Below, piece after piece: positions 10,685 to 21,990 of a stretch of DNA of 64,000 bases. The translations under genes were made by a program, and so were the position numbers. Source of the stretch: Blasia pusilla (lineage: Eukaryota; Marchantiophyta; Marchantiopsida; Blasiales); contig CM114273.1 in assembly GCA_050084515.1 (NCBI GenBank), positions 23,808,001-23,872,000 on the forward strand. Direction: 5' to 3'. A model generated the notes under the pieces. It did not search any database and was not told where the DNA came from. It was given only the letters and a program-made list of their open reading frames with translations. The first letter of the stretch is position 1, and every line of letters begins with the position of its first letter.

Positions 10685-11225
10685 TGATTGCTGGTTACAA
10701 CCCGTCGGACTCTGACGGGTTGACAGATAATTTGCATTCAAACAGTGGTCTCTACGGAAAAAGTGAACATATCAACCCGTCGGAGTCCAAAAAGTTGCGC
10801 AATTTCAAGTAAATCTGCAATTTGATGCCAAAAATCTAGCTCCCCTACTCCGATCACCTACTCGTCTTTGGCGAATGCTACCCGTCCGAGTCCGACGAGT
10901 TGCTTTGAGCCAAAAACATCCTAAAAACAACGGCTAGTCAAGCAACTCATTGGACTTCGACGAGTTGCTTTCCACCAAAAACATCCTAAAAATAGCGGCC
11001 AGTCAAGCAACTCGTTGGACTCCGACGAGTTGCTTTTGGCCAAAAACATCCTAAAAACAACGGCCAGTCAAGCAACTCATCAAACTCGGACAAGTTGCTT
11101 TTGGCCAGAGACATCTTAAAAATAGTGGCTAGTCAAGCAACTCGTCGGACTTCAACGAGTTGCTTTTAGGCATCCGATGTTTTGTTACCACTCGTTAAAC
11201 AACTCGTCAGAGTCCAACGGTTTGT
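10685..11225. repeat. Palindrome cluster 1 of MULE1 with 65-bp tandem array
   Basis: About eight copies of the CAACYCGTYGGA...TCCGACGRGTTG palindrome. From about 10880 to 11170 they are embedded in a tandem repeat of 65-bp period (palindromes start near 10943, 11008, 11073 and 11138), separated by the spacer CCAAAAACATCCTAAAAA. The half-sites vary but usually stay complementary. Confidence 0.85.
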
Positions 11226-11256
11226 AGCAATCAAAATAAAGGAAGAGGAAACTTAC

Positions 11257-12447
11257 GTGTCATGGCATGCATGGCCATTTCCATCGTCGCCATGTGATGA
11301 GGGTATGGATGTAGCACGACTACCTTCACGCAAAAATGCGCCTCCAATGAGTTTTGGTGCTCCTCTGAAAACTGGGTCCACGCCATGAACCCGTGGTTTC
11401 CATCCCAGATGAAGAAATAGAGGTTCCGCATCCAGTTGAATTCCGTCCCCTCAATCGCTCTTCTGAATTCCTGATCTCTCATCCTCCAGAATGTGTCTAG
11501 CGCTTCCAAGTCCTCCTCCGTCACCAGCGCTTGGGTTCCATGTTCATCGTAAGGCTGAACATAGAACGGAGGGAAGTTGTCGACTTAGGATGTTGTCGGT
11601 GTTGATTGTTTCAGCTTTGCAATATCCTCGTCAAACTGAATTTTGCGGACGTACTCTATTGTCCGCAATCGGCAAAGTGGAATTCTCGGGGCATTCCGGC
11701 CCTCCATCAGTGACATCTGCTTTACCACCTGTCACAACCGGGACAAGGACAATAAACTATATTGAATTACCAATGAATTGCAACATGGGCCTTCATATAA
11801 CTCAAAGAACAAAGATCGTATCTTACCTGCTCGAAGATTGGGTCGGTGTCTTGGCCCGCCAACTGCTCTGGGACAGCAGTTGGCAAGTCCACTGGAAACT
11901 CGTCGATCCGATAGAGGTCGATTTCTTCCGCCGGGCTTAGAGACGAGGAAGACCGCTCTCTTGCTTCTTCAGAGATGTCCACCATCTCCACGTTGGCGGT
12001 CCTCATGACCTCATCGTCCGTCACTTGCACTTCGGCCGTTTCCTCAGCCGATTTTATATTGATTGTGTCACCGGACTTCATCGGGGAGATTTCGTGAATC
12101 TCAACACTTTCGGTTGGACGGGCCGGGATTTCTTCAATGGCAATCGCTTTTTCCAATCCGGCTCTCCTCACCGACGCGTCCAGACGATTCTTTTCACGCT
12201 TCTCCTCGGCGATCCTTTTCTTCAAGGCCTGCGACGCCTTTGCCTCTTCGTTTTTTTTTTCAAGCGTCTCCTTAACATGTCTTGCAAGAAGCTCCTGCCT
12301 GTGCATCTCCGCTTACCTTCCGTGCTCCTCGATCTGTTGCTGCCTTATTTCATTGGCTGAATGAGGCCTTGGAGATGGTGACGCATGAGTCCTGGACTTG
12401 GGAGTGAAGCTCCCAGCCTTGCTTGCTTGAGATTTTTTCCTCGTCAT
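11257..12447 (-). pseudogene. Two-exon unknown gene carried by MULE1
   Basis: I do not recognise the family. Exon 1 (12447-11827) starts with MTRKKSQASKAGSFTPKSR, passes one in-frame TAA about 44 codons in, then has a Lys/Glu-rich coiled-coil segment and an acidic part ending DTDPIFEQ. A consensus donor (CAG/GTAAGA) and acceptor (GTGACAG) join it in frame to exon 2 (11728-11257), which has a second stop, then TEEDLEALDTFWRMRDQEF and NWMRNLYFFIWDGNHGF. It ends at another good donor (CACGTAAGT), so a further exon probably follows at lower coordinates. Both stops lie inside otherwise conserved-looking frames. It may be a transposon accessory gene or a captured host gene. Confidence 0.55.
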
Positions 12448-12794
12448 TGTTCCCGAAAATGCCTCCTCCTCAACAACGAAATTACTTTCTGTGCACGATG
12501 AGTCGCCTTGATGAATCGCTCGGATGAGTCGCCTTGAGGAGTTGCCTCGATGAGTCGCCTTGATGAGTCGCCTCGATGAGTCGCTCGAATCGTCTCACGA
12601 TGAGTTTCCGTCTAAAGCGCCCCTTGGTATCTGGTCCGCTGCTGCGTTGAAGAGCAATCGAGATCGCGAAACGAAAAACCGGAAATGATCAAACCCTAGC
12701 CTATTTATACTTTTCGAGCCGTTGGGCTGACCGTTTGGTCGCACCGTCGTTCCGACAGTGACTTGTCGGCCGTTATGGAGGTCTGGACGTGAAA

Positions 12795-13385
12795 ACCACC
12801 AACCCGATGGTCTCCAATGGGTTGGAGGCATCCGTCCTAGCCGAGCTATCTTGGCAACCCGTTGGAGTTCGACAAGTTGCGCGCCTCTGCCGTCTTGGGG
12901 CAAGAATGCGAAATATCCGCGCAACCCATCGGAGACCGGGGGGTTGCACCCTTCCTTCATCTTGGGATAACAAGCGGGTTACCCGCGCAACTCGTTGGAG
13001 GCCGACTAGTTGCGTGCTTCCTTCATGTAAGTGTTACAAGGTGAGGCACTTGCGCAACCCGTCGGAGGCCAACGGGTTGCACACTTCCCTCATATTGGGA
13101 AAATATGCGAGGGCTACCCTGAGTTGGACAATCCCGTAAGAGTCCCCAACGATTAGTTACCTTAGTAAATGCAAGCGATGTCTCGTGTTTGTTGCTAGCA
13201 AAATCGTCTCAAAAGACGATTGGTCCGCATGAAGGGGGTACCAATCCAACGGACTCCAACGGCTTCCAATTTGCATTGGGACATGGAAACAAAAAACGGA
13301 ACTGGGTGCTCCGCAACCCACATCTCTGATTCCCAAATTCTGCAACCCATCGGACTCTGACAGGTTGCAATAGAATTGAATCCAT
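12795..13385. repeat. Palindrome cluster 2 of MULE1
   Basis: At least seven copies of the same palindrome near 12798, 12856, 12922, 12987, 13054, 13245 and 13341, with roughly 60-67 bp spacing in the first five. Arms show paired changes (for example GGAGGCC centre with CCAACGGGTTG). It lies in a gene-free stretch between the minus-strand gene and the transposase. Confidence 0.8.
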
Positions 13386-13820
13386 CTTGTCAGACAATCT
13401 CACCTACCAAACTTCATCTTGTCAGTCAAATTCTGTCAAGAGAATCTGAGTCCCTATTCACTATAAATTGAACATTCTCATTCTCTCACCCATTCTTATC
13501 CTCATTCTTATTCTTAGTTTCCTCCCGATGGAATCTTCTGGGAATGGATAATTATATGAAGCTCACTTATGGCAGTCATCTAGCGGTCCTTCCTCAATCA
13601 GAAATCGTTCGACTGCAAGCTCGTGAGTCTTTCATTCTAGTGGATGAAAATTTTCTCTCGGTTTGATTTCTTCTCCAAATTGGAACCATCTTTGTGTCCA
13701 AGGATGTTAAGGTTGACGGTACGAAGGACATAAAAGGTGAGACAATCCAGCCAGTGATTGTAAGACCGTAAAGTATGGAATCTCCTACCTCTAGCAAATG
13801 GTCAATACAGAGTTTACGGC

Positions 13821-16800
13821 TTGCCTCTAAATTCCTCAGTTTCCCAAGTAGACGGTCGAGAATTTCATAGTGCACCAAGCTCTATGTTTGAAACTCCTAG
13901 CTCAGTAGATCCGACATTGACTCCAACTTCACACGTTCGTTACAATGTTGTACTTTCTGAAGAAATTCCTGATGTTGTCAACCTTAGTGGATTTGTCGGG
14001 CACCAACCGGGCCCTCTGTCCGCCTACTCATTCCTCTTGCAAGTATCAGGAAATAGTTTGCTATCATCTCTGGCCTTGAAAATATTCAAACACATTCTTG
14101 TCGACGAGCTTCCGCCAACGTACGATGGTAATTACATTTTTGGGTTGCCTCCACTTGTTGCTTCTGCTCAAAAGAAATATGGAGGACGCTTGAAGGATAT
14201 GGACAAAAAGTCTGATTGTCATCGATGGTGCAGGCTTCAACAGACTAGTGCTTCAATTCCATATGGTCCTTGGATTGTCTCCCGTCGCCAATGCGTTGGA
14301 GCCTTGAAGTATAGAAGTCCATCATGCACGTATCTAGAGCGCAATGGGTGGGTCAATACGTCGCAATTACCTCCCAAGAATGCAGAAACTCCATATGAGG
14401 TCGGTGCCACCATACCAAGGCCTATGTCTTCAAAATGTCAACGACAGGTCCGTCGAGTGGCCTCGATCTTATAGATCGAATGAGGGAAGGGGAAGATCTT
14501 TACGGCAGCTGGGTAAGCTTTGATATTTGCTTCAGAGTGCTGAACTGATGGTTGAAAATGGGTGCTTATGTTTATAACCATGTGGAGAAGGGACTCAAAA
14601 CTATATTTGCTGCGAAGTTAAAGCAGAAGACGTTGGCAGTTTGAAGATGTGTTGGTTACTCTTATTGGAGGTGGTGAAGAAAAACAAAAGACCACCTCCG
14701 GAAATTTATGGGTTCATGGCGGACAATGCACAACCTGGGTGGATTGCTATCAGGGAAGTGTTTTGGGGTGGGGATATTCAACCGAAGAGAGAAAGGTCGG
14801 ATGCTTTCCATTGGAAATAATCCGTGACCCGGTACACCAAATCTTGCATCAAGGAGAATAAGAGGACGGAGCATGTCACTCTACTCCAACGCTGCAAGGA
14901 CAGCAAAACCTTGAAACACGCCATGGAATGCCAAGAAGAAATTCATGGGTGGTGGAGGAAACATGTGATTGAGGGGAAGTACAAAGAGTTATGCTCTTGG
15001 CTGAGTTGGTGGACTGTACGAATGAGACAATGGGGAAACTTCATGCGGGGGGTGAGTTCACTAATTTGTCTCGCTGAAAATTGTTTGAAGAGTTGCAGCT
15101 AAAGTTGAGAAGCGTGGGCACTATAGGGATTTCTAACCAAAGAAACCAAGCAACTTGTCGGATGCGACATGTTTCCTGAGTGTTCAACCCGTCGCTTACC
15201 GACGGGTTGTAAGTCGCATGGCCAAATTTACTTGCAACCCGTCGGAATCGGAGGGGTTGACGGGTTATCTGAGAGTGCAACCAGTCAGAAAAGGATGGGT
15301 TGACAGGTTGCATGAGTGTGCAACCATTTGGAAAAGGACGGGTTGCAAGTCGCATGGCCAAATTTACTTGCAACCAGTGGGAATCGGACGGGTTGCACTA
15401 GGTGGTTCCTGGGTGTTGCAACACGTCAGGAACTGACAAGTCGCAGACTTGTTCATGGGATGCCTCGGCTGCTATCCGTCTGGTTCCGACATGTAGCTTG
15501 TTTCTTTGACTTCTGAGCTATTTTCGTTCCGTTCTCACATTGGGGTCGTTGCAGGGATTGAATATTCATGAAAATTCCCTCTGCCCCAACACAAGTGGAG
15601 AAGAAAAAGTTCATTCCTCCTAGAGGTCCTCACAAGCATGCCAAAGAATTTCACTTGTGGAGGCATGCCAACAAGACCAGGCAAGAGCAATGCTACAGTC
15701 TGCAACATCCCATGTCTTCCTCACAAAAGGCATAACAAAAGGAAGGGGGCCTTCGATCTACGAGCTCTATGTCAGGGCGGTTGTGAGATCGGGTGATGAG
15801 AAACTCTACGTGGAAGCCTTCAACCGGTGCGTAGCAGGAACTCCCCTTGAGCAAGACGTACACATTGGTGGGGATATTATCGGCGCGTTTCAAGACGTCC
15901 CATACAGATGGTGGTAGAGCACTCCGAGCGAGACTTGTGGAGACCAGATAAGTATCTTGACTTCAGGCAAGTGAAGAGGCAGCATCGAGGAACGAATCCG
16001 GTGATTGATTTGGATGAGTAAATTATGCCGCCCAGGTATTCGGGGACCCCGGATTGCTCCCAAATCTGTGATGGATTAACTTCTCCAAAATCAGTGAATG
16101 TTTTATTTCAAAAGCCCTTTGTTGCTGGAAGTTCACAGCATCTGGTCGCTCTAATGGTTCAAAAATATTGGATTCCGGTCATGGAGGTGGATTGCAACCT
16201 GAAACGGTGACATATATCTCGGAGCAAACCTGGATGTGGACCCACTTGCAGGGTAGGATCTAATGGGATTAGGAGAGCATGCGGCACTTTCCTAAATAAG
16301 AACTGTACAAGGATTGGACGACCACGGCCTAGGTTTTGGGGACTCAAAGCCTTTGATCGTTTCACAAGGACCGTGGATCAATTGAAGTACTTCTTTAGCC
16401 CAAATGAATCTTGCGCTTTCTGGAAGTCTTATTCGGCTGCCATTGGAGCTCCGGGGAATACCCCCACGATTTGGCCTAGCGCTGCAGGTACGAATTGCAC
16501 TCAAGACAAAGTGGACAATCTTACAAGTGCCCGTTTCAAACTCGTAGACGGAGGAAGTTTGGAGCATGTTTGCATTATAGAGACCTTCGCATTTTGTATT
16601 CAACTCAAGATTGATGTCAACATGTACTTGGAGAAGATGGATGATCTCAATCCATTATTTCTGTTTGAGTCTAGAAATGGTGGTGAAGAGAAACAGAATG
16701 TGTAGGCCAACCGTGGAGAGAGCAAAGCGAATTGCATCAGCTCGAGAGGAAAAATGGAGATCATCGCCACAAAAGATGTCCACAGTGGCAATGGAATAGG

Positions 16801-17056
16801 AAGGATGTATTGGGTCAAAAACAACATTGTAAATTCAAGTGTCATAGGGGTGTATGTGGTGCACATATGTTTCTTTCCCACATGTTCATGTGATGACTTT
16901 GTCCAAAGAGAGACAAGTGGCAAAAGGTATTTCCCTTGTAAGCACATGTACTATGTGTTGCTTGTAGTTTTAAGAGAGTCGCAGGTAGGAGTAGGAATCC
17001 ACCAACCAATTTTATCCCTCAAAGAAATGCGAAGTATTCTAAACAAACCACTTTGA
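13821..17056 (+). pseudogene. MULE1 transposase with SWIM zinc finger, degenerate
   Basis: Several frames read in order. 13821-14474 includes GALKYRSPSCTYLERNGW, a Cys-containing N-terminal segment. Around 14650-15000 the frame reads PPPEIYGFMADNAQPGW and RERSDAFHW, a DDE-type core-like region with an in-frame TAA. 16373-16705 reads DQLKYFFSPNESCAFWKSY. 16754-17056 carries CSCDDF...FPCKHMYYVLL, a CxC...CxH SWIM finger typical of MULE transposases. A frameshift separates the last two blocks near 16690-16790. A palindrome cluster at 15145-15440 interrupts the coding part. It would cut and paste the element; this copy is dead. Confidence 0.65.
15145..15445. repeat. Palindrome cluster 3 of MULE1
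   Basis: Seven copies of the CAACCCGTCGGA / GACGGGTTGC type palindrome near 15149, 15184, 15235, 15280, 15320, 15370 and 15417, with shorter spacing (35-50 bp). The segment GTCGCATGGCCAAATTTACTTGCAACC occurs twice (near 15212 and 15350), so local duplication has occurred. One more isolated copy is near 17230. Confidence 0.8.
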
Positions 17057-17446
17057 GGATGCAAAATGAGGTTTTAGATTGTACTTTCATTTTTCCAGAA
17101 CCTTCACTTTGAGCTTGAACTCTATTCAACCCAAGGCAAATGATAGATTTTCTCTAGACCTTGGATGAAAAAAGTGATTGGTTCCACACTTATGATTCCA
17201 CTGATTTTCAGTTTTCTAAATTTTGTGCAATTTGCAACTCGTCGGACTCAGAGGGGATGCCAAAATGTGGAAGAGGAAAAAAAACGATGGGAGTGCTTAA
17301 GAATTGAGCAGAAAAGTCCAAAGAAATTCACACAAAAATTTTCCTCTCTTCAATCCAACGGAAACTCTCTTAAAAAAAAGTATCTCTTTCAATTGGTAGT
17401 TTCCTCTCTCCTCTCTTCTTCTCTTCCTCTCCTCTTACCGCACCTC

Positions 17447-17455
17447 AGAGCAGGG
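17447..17455 (+). repeat. Right 9-bp target-site duplication of MULE1
   Basis: AGAGCAGGG, identical to 10167-10175. Retrotransposon gag continues directly after it. Confidence 0.85.
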
Positions 17456-18480
17456 CGGGTATTGTGAGCCTATGAGGCAACGACCCGTACCTACATATAT
17501 TGCCCAGCAGGGACCGATATTGTCTTGTTGGACGTGTGAAGGGGCCCATAGGCAGAGAGACTACACACATCATGGGAGAGGACCACGAGCGCCTCCGATT
17601 GCTCATGAGCCATAGAGGATGGCCCCACCACAATACTAATGTGACTATTGCCACAGATATGGTCACACTAGAGATAGATGTTTTGACATTGGTCGAGAGG
17701 CACCTTTAGAGGTAGGCCGAGGGCCTAGGGGCGATTGTCTTGGAGGAGGTCGGGGAGTTGTTCCTGGACGTGGTGGTAGAGGACCACCATCGGCAAGAGG
17801 AGATGGAGCAAGAGCACTAGAGCCGACACTTCTCTCATGCATCGATCATTTGGAGCAGAGGATTAAGGCCATGACAATGATGCATCGCAGCGAAGGCACC
17901 AAGCCATCGAGAGGTGAGGATCTTGCTAGTATGGGGTTTATGTGTAGTGCACCTCAGGTTGAGGCTGCTGCAATGATGACTCGAGGTACTACGAGAGGCA
18001 CCGAGCCATCGAGAGGTGGAGTTGAGATTGACCCAGCGGAGGGGACCAATGGATGGCAGGCCAGGGTTCCATAGTCATTCACATTGTCGGAGGCACTACA
18101 CACACCATCGATGGTGCCTTGACGACCAATCGTACATATAGGTCAGGCAGGTACGTCGACGTCATGAGGAGTTGGAGTGACAACTCCTATGCCGGCTCGA
18201 GTGGAGTTAGTGTCGACCATAGTGTTGGAGGTGGCCACGAGAGTGAGCAAGACTCCACTATTTTCCGCCATAGAGTTGGCGACGTTGGGAGTTGGACCAG
18301 CTGAGGTGTTTTGGCTGGCCGCCATGTTGTGTGAGCGTGGAGAGGTGACTGCCTCTTGTTCAAAGGTAGTTAAGAGGTGGTGGACTTGCCCTCAGAGCAA
18401 GTTCCAGGGACGTTCCCCATAGAGTCATGGCATGCGGCGACGGCAAAGTTGGTAGATATGCTTGACCGGCAATAGAGTGA
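17456..18480 (+). pseudogene. RetB gag, C-terminal part with zinc knuckles
   Basis: Continues gag after the MULE. It contains a first CWTCEGAH knuckle half and a complete CX2CX4HX4C zinc knuckle, CDYCHRYGHTRDRCF, near 17645-17690, then a Gly/Arg-rich tail (RGGRGPPSARGDGARA). The rest, to about 18480, is the linker to protease and matches RetA and RetD (for example the repeated GTEPSRG/GTKPSRG). The knuckles would bind element RNA for packaging. Several stops are present. Confidence 0.75.
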
Positions 18481-18905
18481 GTTGTGGTGACACATGGAGT
18501 AGTGTTAGTGGATAACCGAGCTGGAGTATTTTGCTTGGTTAGTCCGACTAGGACAGTATACCACCCATAGCGCGTCCTACTTGATTCGGAAGCGCAACTC
18601 TTGATGTTAGGGAAGGCGGCGTGTTTAGCGTTGGGGTTACGGAAGGCCAACATTGAGCCTTGTTCCTTCCAGATATAGACGTCGATTGGGGGCATGTCAC
18701 CCACGCAATATATGACTCGACAGGAGATAGTTGTCAGAGTCCAGCCAGAGCATGCGACGTATAGTGCTATGGTGCGCACACGTGTGATTACGACACTAGG
18801 TGAGTCGTACGATGTGTTGGTGGGGAGTAAAGTGTTATATCTCCTAGGATTCATCCTTGACTTATGGGAGGAGACCGTTGCTTATCGGCCAGGGTGGCGG
18901 TCAGG
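18481..18905 (+). pseudogene. RetB protease domain, active site altered
   Basis: Collinear with the RetA and RetD proteases: HGVVLVDNRAGVF, then RVLLDSEAQLLML and later SYDVLVGSKVLYLLGF. The active-site triad reads DSE instead of the DSG seen in the other two copies, which should abolish activity. Stops lie between the two halves. The plus-strand open part at 18694-19080 covers the second half and enters the linker to the methyltransferase. Confidence 0.75.
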
Positions 18906-19086
18906 TGACCCGCGGATGAGTCAATCACTCATGCAGTTTGCGGGACGAGGTGGTCGATCACTAGATGAGTTTGTGACTACGTTGGAAACTTTCACAGGTA
19001 GTGTTAGCTGGCCAAGAGAGTTGTTGGAGGGGAACGCACATGCGCTGGATGTCCCAATAGCGGATAGTCCCACAAAGTGACAAGAC

Positions 19087-20280
19087 ATGGCGGGTATATC
19101 TCCCCATGTTGGCAAGACCTCTTCATCATTGTGGGGTATGACTCGAGAGCTACAGAGGAGTGCCGACAACCTCGTGAGGCAGGCGTGGAGTCATGCCTTT
19201 ATCCCGGAGCAGAGAGATTCAGGTGGCGATCATGACCCTCAAGTGGAGACGTTGACCCCACTTGATACCACACCCATTGTATGCCAATGTCCAGAGGATG
19301 GTGTTAGGGTGTTAGATCTCTTAGGAGGGATTAGCACAGGATTAGCAGCGATATTGCAGGCGGGAATACGGGTGCATCAGTACCTTTATGTGGAGAGAGA
19401 TGAGACCATGCAGCGAGTATCATTATGTTACGTAGCGAGATTGGTCCAGAGGTATCATGAGTTATTGCCGGTATCTTTAGTATAGGGATATCAGTATACA
19501 CTACCCGCCAACATCCCTTTGGTGGGGGAACACGATCTGGATAGAGTTAGCACCATTCATTTGGTGATTGCTGGATGACCATATCAGGGTCATTCGTCAA
19601 GTGGCCGAGGGTTTGGATTGCAGGATCCGAGGTCAGGGATATTTTGGGAGGTGCTGTGAGTAGTACGACACTTGCAGAAGAGTCAAACATGTTCTCCGGC
19701 GTACATTTTGGAGAACGTGCGGTTGTTGGGAGACACTCGTGCACGTGTGATGACGAGTGTGCATCAGGTGAGGTCCTGGTTGGGACCTGCTGTGTTGTTA
19801 GGTGCAGCAAGAGTTGGATCACGTGCCCATCGTCCATGATTATGGTGGACAAACATGATACTATCAGAGGTAGTGAGTCGAGCATATGATGGAGTCCAAA
19901 GAGCACCACATCTCATAGTGGATGCTATTTTGGGCTCAGGGCGTCGATCTCAGGTAGTGACGTTGGATGATAGACCATCGTTGGCGATGGCCAATAGGGT
20001 GGGGAAGTTAAGGGCAACTTTACCTACGCTGATGAGCTTCCCAGCATCCCATGCCTTTTGTTAAGGAGGGCGAGGCATGATTTGGGATGAGGTGATCCGA
20101 GCATTGGAGGAGCCTGACATATGAGCGCGAGCGCGCCATGGGGTTTGCTACGGGTACTATGGCGGTGCCAGGGATGACTGAGGCATCATGGAGATAGGTT
20201 TTGGGGCAGGCAATGGACCTCAACTGTCTCACATGGATAGTCAGCCTAGGTATGGCTGAGTAGAGACGGATGCAAGTGTC
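19087..20280 (+). pseudogene. RetB C5-cytosine DNA methyltransferase domain
   Basis: Motif I VLDLLGGISTGLAA is at 19309-19350, with the following VHQYLYVERDE (SAM-binding acid). Motif IV reads LVIAG-stop-PYQGHSSSG: the Trp before PC is a stop and the catalytic Cys codon (19582-19584) is TAT, Tyr. Motif VI (YILENV) is intact at 19702-19719. GSRAHRPWLWWTNM is at about 19812-19858. VIRALEEPDI and the RHGVCYG region correspond to the GFP motif but are out of frame. The gene lies between protease and RT as in RetA and RetD. The copy is catalytically dead. Confidence 0.8.
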
Positions 20281-20729
20281 ATCCATGTTGTTACATCTAC
20301 GAGTTGGATCATTGCCTACAGGGTCTGTACAGGCATTGGTTGGGGGCGGGATGAGGAGAGATAGGCACCCATGGACTTCTTGGGACGTCATTCGAGCGGA
20401 GAGTGCGAAGGCATCCAAAGCAGCATATGTTCATTTTTTGGATGTGGAGCATGGGGTAGGAGGTCAGAGTGGAGTGGTTGTTGCGGAGGTGGCTAGGATT
20501 GCTACATAGCAACCAAAGCCTGAGGTTGGGTCCTCTCCGAGTGAGGTCACGATGGAGACTTGGGAGCATGTGATTGGTCTCAAGTTGATAGGAGGAGAGC
20601 GAGGGCGAGTTTATAGGTTTCTGAGAGGGCATGTCAGTTGTTTTTCCTTCAATATGAGAGACTTGGGTACGTTGAAGGGTCCCGGAATACGGATTGAGTT
20701 GGCTAGTGATACACCGATCTTTCGTCGAC

Positions 20730-21430
20730 CCTACAGGTATTCTAATATGGAGCGAGCCTTGATTCAGAGCACGAGTCATTGGAGGCAGGACTTGTGGAGC
20801 TATTACATGGGGAGTATGCATCTGCCACAGTCATGCCAGCGAAGAAGGATATGTATGACAATTGGACGGATAGGCGCATGTGTGGAGATTACCGTCCTAT
20901 CAACCAACAAACGAGGTCAGATCGGTACGCCATGCCTTCTCTTGAGGAGATCTCTGATGCGATAGGGCATGCAAAGATCTTCAGTACTTTAGATCTCCGT
21001 GTTGGCTATCATCAACTTCCTATCAGGTTGGAGGACAGGGAGAAGACAACATTTCTGGGAGATCGATTGGTTCGGGAGAAATTTCTTATATCAGTGGAGA
21101 CTCTTACCATTTGGGTTGAAGAATGCGCATGCGGAGTTTCAAAGAGTGATGGATAGGATTCTGGCTAGCTTGGATTTTGTACAATGTTACATAGATGATA
21201 TTCTTGTCTTCAGTTCCACGGTTGAGGAGCCTGAGCGGCACCTGGAGGAGGTGTTTTGGCGATTGCAATTACATGGATTGAAGTTACATCCACGCAAGTG
21301 CAGATTCTTTCACGAGCAAATTGAGTACTTGGGACACACCATATACCCGAGTCAATTAGGAGTTCAGCAGACGAAGGTGGAGGCTATTGCGCAGATTCCA
21401 CGCCCTACACATGTGAGTCGAGTTTGAGCG
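20730..21430 (+). pseudogene. RetB reverse transcriptase domain
   Basis: YRPINQQTRSDRYAMPS, IFSTLDLRVGYHQLPIRL, then after a frameshift near 21060-21110 LLPFGLKNAHAEFQRVMDR and the YIDD box at 21188-21199, followed by LHPRKCRFFHEQIEYLGHT. These are the RT palm and thumb motifs of a Ty3/gypsy element. The frames 20779-21156 and 20999-21427 overlap across the shift. It is the best preserved RT in the window apart from the shift and a stop after SRV. Confidence 0.9.
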
Positions 21431-21990
21431 TTTCTTGGACTGGCAAACTTTTATCGACGGCATGTCAAGGTTTTTAGTGCGATCGCAAAGTCTTTGACCT
21501 TGTTGACGAGACTTGATCAGGTTTGGTTGTGGGGAGATAATCAGGAGCGAGCATTTCAAGAGCTCAAGGACAGGTTGACGTCCTCTCCCATTTTACACAA
21601 ACCGGTTAGGGATCGCCCATTCCAATTACATATGTTTTGGAGCATGTTGGGTCTAAAGAGCAATGCTTACTTAGAGGGATGACGAGGAGAAGGAGTTCCT
21701 TGTGGCTTACACGAGCCGATCGAACAACATTGCACAGGAAAAGTACATCTCCTACGAGGGAGAGTGCTTGGCTGCAGTGTGGGCCGTGGAAAATTTCAAG
21801 TGCTATTTATTCGGCAACCCTTTCACACTTATCACTAACCATCAGCCATTGAGGTGGTTGATGTAGTCCGACAAGCTTGCCAGGTGGGCTCTATTACTAC
21901 AAGAGTATGAGTTTCAAGTGGTTCATAGGCCAGGTCGGCTAAACCAAGATGCGGATGGGTTGAGTTGAAACCCATGTCCGAGTCAAAGAG
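21431..21990 (+). pseudogene. RetB RNase H domain
   Basis: FLGLANFYRRHVKVF, then LFQELKD-type tether and [49 protein letters not shown] and LNQDADGLS. The catalytic segment reads TNHQP rather than TDHQP, so one metal-binding Asp is changed to Asn. Stops and two frame changes occur. The domain sits directly between RT and the integrase linker. Confidence 0.8.

Larger units (their letters stand above)
10176..17446. mobile_element. MULE1: 7.27-kb Mutator-like transposon inserted in RetB gag
   Basis: The element is bounded by a 9-bp target duplication. Both ends are purine-rich when read inward (left GGCAGGAGAGAGGAAGAGAGG, right GGTAAGAGGAGAGGAAGAG) and so form degenerate terminal inverted repeats. 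Inside are a degenerate transposase with a SWIM zinc finger on the plus strand (13821-17056), a spliced-looking gene of unknown function on the minus strand (11257-12447), and about 23 copies of an imperfect palindrome built from the half-sites CAACCCGTCGGA and TCCGACGGGTTG. It interrupts a Ty3 gag, so it is younger than RetB. Confidence 0.85.

Noticed and set aside
10685-15445. Regularly spaced palindromic repeats resembling a CRISPR array
   Set aside because: Repeats are imperfect palindromes of 25-26 bp whose spacers are themselves repeated, they lie inside a eukaryotic DNA transposon, and no cas genes exist.
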